DNA from: an uncultured Clostridia bacterium
Lineage (GTDB): Bacteria > Bacillota > Clostridia > Christensenellales > UBA1242
DNA length: 36,479 nt
Reading direction: 5' to 3'
Assembly (NCBI GenBank): GCA_947626175.1
Contig: CANQRE010000003.1
Span: 1 to 36,479 of the forward strand
Shown here: piece after piece, positions 30,454 through 36,479 of the stretch
Layout of the letters: every line of letters starts with the position of its first letter
How positions within the stretch are numbered: position 1 is the first letter of the stretch
The notes under the pieces: generated by a model
The model's database searches: none
What the model was told of the DNA's origin: nothing
The model's input: only the letters and a program-made list of their open reading frames with translations
Program-made: the position numbers and the translations under genes

Positions 30454-32882
30454 ATTTAGGTTCAAATTTCTTTTCTGACAGCATTGAAAAGGTAATCAAA
30501 AATGCAAGCCGAGTTGCCTTAAAGTTTGGCAGCGATGTTGTTGGCACAGAGCATATTTTGTATGGCATAACATCGGTCAAGGAGTCGTTGGCATCAAAAA
30601 TGCTGGCGGAATATGGTGTGACGGAAGAAGATTTGTTTGAGCTTTTCCGCGAAAATTCATTTGAAGAGCAGGCTTTTGGCTCAGTTGAACTTTCGCCAAG
30701 GGTAAAAGAGCTTTTCCGCATTGCACAACAATATGCAATGAGCTTCAATCATTCCTTTTTGGGAACAGAGCATTTGCTGCTCGCGCTTTTGTCATCGCAA
30801 GGCTCTGTTGCGGTCAAACTTTTGGCAAATCATTATGGAGTTGATCTTCAGTCGCTGTATAACAAACTCACAACTTCGCTCAATCAATCAAGCGGGGCAA
30901 AGCAAGCAAATTCGGCAAGCGAATCACAGCTTAAAAGCACCCTTCCTGAAAAATTGCTTTCAATGGGCAGTGACATAACCCTAAAAGCAAAGGAACACAA
31001 ACTTGATCCTGTGATTGGAAGGGAAGATGAAATCGAGCGAGTTATCGAAATACTGTGCCGCAAAACAAAAAACAATCCTGTTCTTATTGGTGAAGCTGGG
31101 GTTGGAAAAACGGCGATTGTTGAAGGGCTTGCTCAAGCAATTGTAAGCGGAAATGTGCCTGAAATCTTAAAGGACAAAGTTGTTTATTCGCTTGAAATAG
31201 GCGGGCTTATGGCTGGAACAAAATATCGCGGCTCAATGGAAGAAAAACTTAAGGACGCCATTGAAACAATCATTCAGGACAAAAACATAATTGTGTTCAT
31301 AGATGAAATTCACACTCTTGGCAGGGCAAGCAGCTCTGAAAGTGGTGAAACTCCGCCAGCGGACATGCTCAAGCCATATCTTGCGCGGGGAGAGCTTCAA
31401 ACAATTGGGGCAACAACAACTGATGAATATCGCAAATTTATCGAAAAGGACAAAGCACTTGAACGTAGATTTCAGCCAATTGTTGTTCAGCCGCCTTCAG
31501 TTGAAAACACAATTCAAATATTAAAAGGCCTAAAGGACACTTATGAAGCTTTCCACAAGGTTAAAATAAGTGATGAAGCCATAATTGCTGCGGCAACGCT
31601 TTCTGACAGATATATCATGGACAGGGCATTGCCTGACAAAGCGATTGACCTTATTGATGAAGCCTGCTCAAAGGCCAAAGTCAACTTTTCTGTCAAGCCG
31701 CAGGAAGTAAAGGATCTTGAAAACAAAATTGCACACTTGTCGTCTTCAAGAGATGATGCTTCGCTTCAACGCAATTATGAAAAAGCGGCGGAGCTTCAAT
31801 CTGAAATCATAAAGCTTGAAACTCAGCTAAAGGAAAAGCAATCTTCGCTCAAGCCAAAAGTCAAAGCAACAAATCAAATTGGAGCAAATGAAATTGCGCA
31901 AGTTGTTTCAAAATGGACTGGGATTCCTGTCACAAGGCTGACGGAAAGTGAAAGGGACAAGCTTTTGCATCTTGAAGAAATTTTCCACAAGCGTGTTGTT
32001 GGCCAAGATGAAGCAGTTTCGGCTGTGGCAAAGGCAATTCGCAGGTCGCGTGTTGGCCTTCAGGATTCAAAAAGGCCAATTGGCTCGTTCTTGTTCTTGG
32101 GGCAAACTGGCGTTGGAAAAACAGAGCTTAGCAAAGCAATTGCCGAAGCAATGTTTGACAGCGAAAACAACATTGTCAGACTTGACATGTCGGAATATAT
32201 GGAGCCGCACTCGGTTTCAAAACTCATTGGTGCTCCTCCGGGATATGTTGGCTATGATGAAGGCGGACAGCTGACGGAAGCAGTTCGCAGAAGGCCATAT
32301 TGCGTAATCCTTTTTGATGAAATTGAAAAGGCGCATCCAGACATTTTTAATGCACTTTTGCAAATATTGGATGACGGCAGACTAACTGACAGCCAGGGCA
32401 GAACTGTAAGCTTCAAAAACACAATCATCATCATGACGTCAAACATAGGGGCAGATGAAGTAAAGCAAAACAAAAAACTTGGATTTGGCGAAGATGAGGA
32501 AAATGTGGCGGACAAAGAAATATATATGCAAGCGCTCAAAAACAAATTTAAGCCAGAGTTTATCAATCGAATTGACATGATTTGTGTGTTTGAGCCGCTC
32601 ACACAGCCGCAACTTGTAAAAATTGCAAAACTTCTTATTTCTGGCATAAACAAAAGGCTGAAGGAAAAGGATTTGTCAATCATGCTCACAGAAGACGCAC
32701 TGTCATATATCGTAAGCAAAGGCTCAAACACTGAATATGGAGCAAGGCCGCTCAAACGCTTTTTGCAGCAGGAAGTGGAAGACAGAATCGCCGAAAAAAT
32801 ATTGCTTGGCGAGCTAAAGGACAAAGGCGTGATTGAAATCGACTGCGAAAATGATGAACTGACATTCACTTCAAGGGATTAA
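30450..32882 (+). CDS. clpC: ATP-dependent unfoldase ClpC (Hsp100)
   Basis: 810 residues. Two N-terminal Clp-N repeats (1-145), first AAA+ module (Walker A GEAGVGKT at 214-221, Walker B VFIDEIH), a central coiled M domain with a UVR-like motif (NYEKAAELQSEI), and a second AAA+ module (Walker A GQTGVGKT at 551-558, ILFDEIEKAHP). KLGFGE provides the LGF loop that docks ClpP. It unfolds substrates, including arginine-phosphorylated ones, for ClpP, which is not in this window. It is last in the operon and followed by a strong terminator. Confidence 0.96.
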   Translation: MNLGSNFFSDSIEKVIKNASRVALKFGSDVVGTEHILYGITSVKESLASKMLAEYGVTEEDLFELFRENSFEEQAFGSVELSPRVKELFRIAQQYAMSFNHSFLGTEHLLLALLSSQGSVAVKLLANHYGVDLQSLYNKLTTSLNQSSGAKQANSASESQLKSTLPEKLLSMGSDITLKAKEHKLDPVIGREDEIERVIEILCRKTKNNPVLIGEAGVGKTAIVEGLAQAIVSGNVPEILKDKVVYSLEIGGLMAGTKYRGSMEEKLKDAIETIIQDKNIIVFIDEIHTLGRASSSESGETPPADMLKPYLARGELQTIGATTTDEYRKFIEKDKALERRFQPIVVQPPSVENTIQILKGLKDTYEAFHKVKISDEAIIAAATLSDRYIMDRALPDKAIDLIDEACSKAKVNFSVKPQEVKDLENKIAHLSSSRDDASLQRNYEKAAELQSEIIKLETQLKEKQSSLKPKVKATNQIGANEIAQVVSKWTGIPVTRLTESERDKLLHLEEIFHKRVVGQDEAVSAVAKAIRRSRVGLQDSKRPIGSFLFLGQTGVGKTELSKAIAEAMFDSENNIVRLDMSEYMEPHSVSKLIGAPPGYVGYDEGGQLTEAVRRRPYCVILFDEIEKAHPDIFNALLQILDDGRLTDSQGRTVSFKNTIIIMTSNIGADEVKQNKKLGFGEDEENVADKEIYMQALKNKFKPEFINRIDMICVFEPLTQPQLVKIAKLLISGINKRLKEKDLSIMLTEDALSYIVSKGSNTEYGARPLKRFLQQEVEDRIAEKILLGELKDKGVIEIDCENDELTFTSRD

Positions 32883-32913
32883 TCGCTATAAAAACAATCG
32901 TTTCAAAAAAACA

Positions 32914-32943
32914 AAAAAGCGAAGGCATTTGCCTTCGCTTTTT
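32914..32943 (+). terminator. Terminator after clpC
   Basis: GCGAAGGC (32919-32926) pairs with GCCTTCGC (32931-32938), extended by A/T pairs on both sides, loop ATTT, T-run to 32943. Confidence 0.88.
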
Positions 32944-32945
32944 AA

Positions 32946-32992
32946 ATTGACACATCGCTGGCTTGATATCATGAAAAAGCCTTGGTGTCAAT
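32946..32992. repeat. Two-step inverted repeat upstream of hpf
   Basis: Outer arms ATTGACAC (32946-32953) and GTGTCAAT (32985-32992), inner arms GGCTT (32960-32964) and AAGCC (32977-32981). It sits between the clpC terminator and the hpf promoter and has no T-tail. Confidence 0.65.
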
Positions 32993-33014
32993 ATTGAAAA
33001 ATATCTCTTTTTGT

Positions 33015-33043
33015 TTGGAGAAAAAAGATAAATTTGTTACAAT
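33015..33043 (+). promoter_or_regulatory. Promoter of hpf
   Basis: TTGGAG (33015-33020), 17-base spacer, TACAAT (33038-33043) with an extended TGT. Confidence 0.6.
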
Positions 33044-33067
33044 AGTAAAGTCAAAAAGGAGAGAAAC

Positions 33068-33592
33068 ATGAAAATTGAATTTGTTGAAAGAAATTACAAG
33101 ATTTCGAAAAAACTCAAAGAAATCATCACTGAAAAAGTGGAGCGTTTATCAAAGTATTTTGGCGCTGATGCAAGGGCAAAAGTTGTTTGCTCGGAGCAAA
33201 ACAAAACTCAAAAGTTGGAACTTACAATTGTCAACAAAGGAACTCTTTACAGAAGTGAAGTGACAAGTGATGAAATGTTCAACAACATTGACCTTGCTCT
33301 TCCAAAAATTGAGCGTCAAATTGTTCGTCACAAGGACAAAAGGATTGCATCATCTCGAGTTAAAGAAGTCAATGCCTATGAGTTTATCACCGAAGAGCCT
33401 GAAGAAAAACTTGCCGATGTTTACAAAACAAAATCATTTGATCTTGATCCAATTTCAGTTGACCAAGCAAAGGATTATATCGAGCGCCTTGGCCACACTT
33501 TCTTTATTTTTCTCAATGCCGAAACAGGCAAGGTAAATGTTTTGTATCGCCGCAAGGATCAAAAATTTGGCCTTATTGAAGTAAATTACTAA
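33068..33592 (+). CDS. hpf: Long-form ribosome hibernation promoting factor
   Basis: 174 residues. The N-terminal HPF/YfiA domain (about 1-100) binds the 30S decoding region; the C-terminal domain (DLDPISVDQAKDYIERLGH to the end) dimerises to form 100S ribosomes, as in the long HPF of Firmicutes. RBS AAAGGAGAGAAAC. It is a single-gene unit with its own promoter and terminator. Confidence 0.95.
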   Translation: MKIEFVERNYKISKKLKEIITEKVERLSKYFGADARAKVVCSEQNKTQKLELTIVNKGTLYRSEVTSDEMFNNIDLALPKIERQIVRHKDKRIASSRVKEVNAYEFITEEPEEKLADVYKTKSFDLDPISVDQAKDYIERLGHTFFIFLNAETGKVNVLYRRKDQKFGLIEVNY

Positions 33593-33650
33593 AATCAACA
33601 TATTTGCGGTATTCTGACATAATACACACAACATATTGACAAAAAAAACA

Positions 33651-33681
33651 AAAACGCCTTTGCATCGCAAAGGCGTTTTTT
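33651..33681. terminator. Bidirectional terminator between hpf and ung
   Basis: ACGCCTTTGC (33654-33663) pairs with GCAAAGGCGT (33667-33676), loop ATC, A-run before and T-run after; it can end both convergent genes. Confidence 0.88.
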
Positions 33682-33725
33682 AAAATTGTTCAAGGCTTTT
33701 GATTTTGTTTTTTTAAGCAAAAACA

Positions 33726-34382
33726 TTAATGCCAATCGATTTCTTGCATTCCGTTCAACTTTAAAAATTGATTGCACTTTGAAAAATGTTTGCATCCAAA
33801 AAATCCGCGATATGCTGACATTGGGCTTGGGTGCGGCGCTCGCAAAACAAGGTGGCGAGCGGGGATTTGGCTTGCAAATTGCCCAGCGTGTGAACCCCAA
33901 AGCATAAACACCATCGGCTGCTCTCTTTTTGCCAAAAGTTCAATGATTTTTGACGTAAATTGTTCCCAGCCTTTGCCTTGATGGCTCATTGCGGCGTGTT
34001 TTCGAACGGTGAGAGTGGTGTTGAGCAAAAGCACTCCTTGCTTTGCCCAGCGAGACAAATCTCCACTTGAGTTTGGAGAGTAGCCAAGGTCGTTTTTGAT
34101 TTCCTGAAAAATGTTCACAAGGCTTGGCGGCAACGGTGTTGGGTCTGACACTGAAAAACTCAGCCCATTTGCTTGCCCAGGCTCGTGATATGGGTCCTGA
34201 CCGATGATAACCACCTTCACTTTGTCGTAAGGCACAAAGTTTAGGGCGTTAAACACAAGGTCATCTTCGGGATAAACGTCAAACTTGCTTCTTTCGTCAC
34301 GCAAAAAGTCTTGCAATGTCACAAAATATTGCTTTTCGGTTTCGTCTTTTAAAAGGTCATACCAGCTTTTTCTGATTTTCAT
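33726..34382 (-). CDS. ung: Uracil-DNA glycosylase, family 1
   Basis: 218 residues. Water-activating loop GQDPYHEPGQANGLSFSV with D63 at positions 61-78, LLLNTTLTVR, and the HPSPMSAYRGFFGCKHF loop with H184. It excises uracil from DNA. Start at 34382 with GGAGATAAA upstream and a good promoter at 34398-34426. Confidence 0.96.
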   Translation of the reverse strand: MKIRKSWYDLLKDETEKQYFVTLQDFLRDERSKFDVYPEDDLVFNALNFVPYDKVKVVIIGQDPYHEPGQANGLSFSVSDPTPLPPSLVNIFQEIKNDLGYSPNSSGDLSRWAKQGVLLLNTTLTVRKHAAMSHQGKGWEQFTSKIIELLAKREQPMVFMLWGSHAGQFASQIPARHLVLRAPHPSPMSAYRGFFGCKHFSKCNQFLKLNGMQEIDWH

Positions 34383-34397
34383 TTTATCTCCGCAAAA

Positions 34398-34426
34398 ATT
34401 TTAGCACATTCTTGCCAAAAACACAA
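34398..34426 (-). promoter_or_regulatory. Promoter of ung
   Basis: Minus strand: TTGTGT (34421-34426), 17-base spacer, TAAAAT (34398-34403) with extended TGC. Confidence 0.6.
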
Positions 34427-34449
34427 GCAGCAACAGCCTGTTGCGTTCA

Positions 34450-34467
34450 AAAAAGCAAATGCTTTTT
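34450..34467. repeat. Short inverted repeat in the ung-eno intergenic region
   Basis: AAAAAGC (34450-34456) and GCTTTTT (34461-34467) around AAAT. A second small one, GCAACAG/CTGTTGC, lies just upstream (about 34430-34445). Neither is placed to terminate a gene. The rest of the gap holds only the two divergent promoters. Confidence 0.4.
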
Positions 34468-34541
34468 GCGTTTGACAACAAAACAGCAATCATCTTGCTT
34501 CTTTGCAGCAAAATCATTTTGTTTTTCACCTTCAAATCACT

Positions 34542-34569
34542 TTGTTTTGGCAAGCAAATTTGTTAAAAT
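34542..34569 (+). promoter_or_regulatory. Promoter of eno
   Basis: TTGTTT (34542-34547), 16-base spacer, TAAAAT (34564-34569) with extended TGT; short leader to ATG 34588. Confidence 0.6.
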
Positions 34570-34587
34570 AACTGTTGAGGTGAAAAT

Positions 34588-35886
34588 ATGAAAGAATTAA
34601 AAATCAAATCAGTCCATGCAAGACAAATTTTGGACTCTCGTTCAAATCCAACTGTTGAAGTTGACGTAACGCTTGAAAATGGCGTGATGGGAAGGGCTGC
34701 AGTTCCTTCTGGCGCATCAACAGGCGCGTTTGAAGCTGTTGAAAAACGTGATGGCAACAAAAAAATATATGCTGGCAAAAGTGTTTTGGGCGCTGTTGAA
34801 AGCGTGAACACCGAAATTGCCAAAGCTGTCAAAGGAATGAACGCTTTTGACCAAAAAGCGCTCGACAAAAAAATGATTGAACTTGATGGCACGCCAAACA
34901 AAGCGCGTTTGGGTGCAAACGCAATTTTGGGTGTTAGCCTTGCCACAGCGGTTGCAGCTGCAAAAGCGGAAAACAAACCTTTGCACGCATATCTCGGCAC
35001 AGGCAAAGTGCTTCCAGTTCCAATGCTCAACATTCTCAATGGCGGCAAGCACGCGGACAACAACGTAAACTGCCAAGAGTTTATGATCATGCCAATCGGC
35101 GCAACAACATTTTCGCAGGCACTTGAAATGTCCGCTGTTGTGTATGGCTCGCTCAAAAAGGTTTTAAAGTCAAAAGGCCTTGCCACAGCTGTTGGCGATG
35201 AAGGCGGCTTTGCTCCAAATCTTGAAAGCGATGAAATGGCGCTTCAGCTTATTGTTGAAGCGATAAAATCTGCCGGCTACAAGCCAGGCAAGGACGTTGC
35301 AATCGCGCTTGACGTTGCCGCAACCGAAATGTTTGACGAAGCCGAAAAAATAGGCAAAAAGGGCAGTTATTATTTCTGGAAAAGCGGTCAAACATATTCA
35401 GCCGATGAGCTTGTGGAATATTACAAATCACTTGTGAAAAAATATCCAATTGTTTCAATAGAAGATGGCCTTGCTGAAGAAGATTGGGAAGGCTGGAAAA
35501 AGCTCACAAAAGCGCTTGGCAAAAAAATTCAACTTGTTGGCGATGACCTTTTTGTGACAAACGTTTCAAGGCTTAAAAAAGGAATTGAAAACAAAGTTGC
35601 AACTTCAATTCTTGTCAAAGTAAATCAAATTGGCTCGCTCACTGAAGCGATTGACGCCATCAAGCTTGCACGCAAAAATGGAATGACTGCGGTTGTGTCG
35701 CATCGAAGCGGCGAAACAGAGGACACATTTATTGCCGACCTTGTTGTTGGCCTTGGCTGCGGACAAATCAAAACGGGAGCTCCATGCCGAAGCGAAAGAG
35801 TTGCAAAATACAATCAACTTTTGCGCATAGAGGAGTCGCTTGGCAAAAAAGCCATCTATCTTGGCAAAGAGGCATTCAATGCGTGA
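34588..35886 (+). CDS. eno: Enolase
   Basis: 432 residues, normal length. ARQILDSRSNPTVEVDV at the start, ASTGAFEAVE with the mobile-loop Ser, NGGKHADNNVNCQEFMI, metal-binding acids in SIEDGLAEEDW and LVGDDLFVTN, and SHRSGETEDTFIADL near the end. It converts 2-phosphoglycerate to phosphoenolpyruvate. RBS GAGGTGAAAAT. With the damaged gap it represents lower glycolysis in this window, though not in the same operon. Confidence 0.97.
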   Translation: MKELKIKSVHARQILDSRSNPTVEVDVTLENGVMGRAAVPSGASTGAFEAVEKRDGNKKIYAGKSVLGAVESVNTEIAKAVKGMNAFDQKALDKKMIELDGTPNKARLGANAILGVSLATAVAAAKAENKPLHAYLGTGKVLPVPMLNILNGGKHADNNVNCQEFMIMPIGATTFSQALEMSAVVYGSLKKVLKSKGLATAVGDEGGFAPNLESDEMALQLIVEAIKSAGYKPGKDVAIALDVAATEMFDEAEKIGKKGSYYFWKSGQTYSADELVEYYKSLVKKYPIVSIEDGLAEEDWEGWKKLTKALGKKIQLVGDDLFVTNVSRLKKGIENKVATSILVKVNQIGSLTEAIDAIKLARKNGMTAVVSHRSGETEDTFIADLVVGLGCGQIKTGAPCRSERVAKYNQLLRIEESLGKKAIYLGKEAFNA

Positions 35887-35944
35887 GCGTATTCTCTTAA
35901 ACGGGCTTTAACAAACGCACTCGATGCATCTTAAGGAGAAAAAT

Positions 35945-36479
35945 ATGATTAACACAAATTTATATAAAACACTGAAGGAGCGGGGGCTTTTGTATCAATG
36001 CACTGACGAGCAAGGCCTAAAAAGTATGCTTGAAAGCGGAAAGCCAATCGCGGTGTATGAGGGCACCGATCCAACAATGGACAGCCTTCACATCGGTCAC
36101 TGCTTGCCATATCTCATCATGCGCCGCTTCCAAAAGGCAGGGCACAAGGTGATTCTCCTCATGGGCGGAGCAACGGCTTCAATCGGCGATCCATCTGGCA
36201 AAACAACAATGCGAAGCATGATGAGCAAGGCTCAAATTGAGCAAAACGTTCAAAAAATCAAGGAAACGCTCAAAATTTTTCTCGATTTTGACGGCGAAAA
36301 TCCGGCAATAATCGTGAACAACATCGATTGGTTTTCAAATTATTCCTACATTGACTTCATGCGCGAAGTTGGTGTTCATTTCAATGTGAACAAAATGCTT
36401 GCAAATGAAATTTATGCCAAACGCATCGAAGAAGGCGGCTTAACGTTTTTTGAAATGGGCTATATGCTTATGCAGGCCT
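35945..36479 (+). CDS. tyrS: Tyrosyl-tRNA synthetase, N-terminal part (runs off the window)
   Basis: ATG 35945 with AAGGAGAAAAAT upstream, 58 bases after eno; 178 codons are present and open at the right edge. YEGTDPTMDSLHIGH carries the class I HIGH motif, and GGATASIGDPSGK is diagnostic of bacterial TyrRS, followed by a regular NVQKIKETLKIFLDF helix. The KMSKS loop and S4 domain would lie beyond the window. No T-box leader fits in the short gap. Confidence 0.93.
   Translation, partial: MINTNLYKTLKERGLLYQCTDEQGLKSMLESGKPIAVYEGTDPTMDSLHIGHCLPYLIMRRFQKAGHKVILLMGGATASIGDPSGKTTMRSMMSKAQIEQNVQKIKETLKIFLDFDGENPAIIVNNIDWFSNYSYIDFMREVGVHFNVNKMLANEIYAKRIEEGGLTFFEMGYMLMQA

Noticed and set aside
32252..32869. 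205-codon minus-strand open frame inside clpC
   Set aside because: Ser/Phe-rich shadow of the ClpC second AAA+ module; no RBS.
34563..35186. 207-codon minus-strand open frame over eno
   Set aside because: Shadow of the enolase frame with Ala/Ser/Thr bias; eno has promoter, RBS and complete motifs.
35887..35944. T-box riboswitch before tyrS
   Set aside because: The gap between eno and tyrS is only 58 bases, too short for a T-box leader, and no T-box core word was seen.
1..36479. CRISPR arrays, transposases, rRNA genes, replication origin
   Set aside because: Looked for; no regularly spaced repeats, no transposase or recombinase motifs, no rRNA-like segments and no dnaA-box cluster were found by eye.

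Overview
The window is a gene-dense, AT-rich stretch of a bacterial chromosome. It most likely comes from an uncultured low-GC Firmicute (Bacillota, Clostridia-like). The evidence is the neighbourhood dnaG-rpoD-zinc-ribbon gene, the protein-arginine phosphorylation set (mcsA-like, mcsB, clpC and a ywlE-type phosphatase next to rpiB), a long-form hpf, DUF3343 beside a cysteine desulfurase, strong GGAG ribosome-binding sites, several TTG starts, and many short T-tailed terminators. No prophage, transposase or CRISPR array is visible. The code appears standard, with TGA used as stop.

Layout. 1-5441 is the most accessory-looking part: the tail of a collagen/BclA-like surface protein, a small unknown gene, a three-domain LigD (phosphoesterase-ligase-polymerase) without Ku nearby, and a fused DUF262-DUF1524 (GmrSD-like) nuclease. 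5451-7403 has an rRNA uracil methyltransferase and a HAD phosphatase, closed by a terminator. 7404-8021 holds one tRNA-Arg(CCT) followed by a nearly identical 132-bp direct repeat carrying the tRNA 3' end, a bidirectional terminator and an inverted, decayed tRNA-like piece. Two unknown genes follow (8022-9008).

9026-14585 is core information processing: rplM-rpsI behind a strong promoter and a structured leader, a thioredoxin-reductase-like flavoprotein, and dnaG-rpoD-zinc ribbon. Then come a cysteine desulfurase divergent from DUF3343, a membrane-anchored lytic transglycosylase, and lysS-nth-obgE-yhbY. rsfS is followed by a probable operon ywlE, rpiB, a degenerate glycosyltransferase-like protein, gap (broken in this sequence) and two small membrane proteins, which run head-to-head into a Y-family polymerase gene. 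Divergent from that polymerase is a tightly overlapped operon: degenerate amidohydrolase, tex, minimal mcsA, mcsB, clpC. The right end has hpf, ung, eno and the start of tyrS.

How the genes work together. McsB (arginine kinase), ClpC (unfoldase) and the YwlE-type phosphatase would make a full phospho-arginine quality-control cycle, here with a 60-residue McsA, a Ser in place of the McsB active-site Cys, and no ctsR next to them. Several proteins have kept a fold while losing signature residues: the glycosyltransferase-like protein, the amidohydrolase-like protein and the NADPH motif of the TrxB-like protein. All functional names rest on motif recognition by eye; no database search was run.
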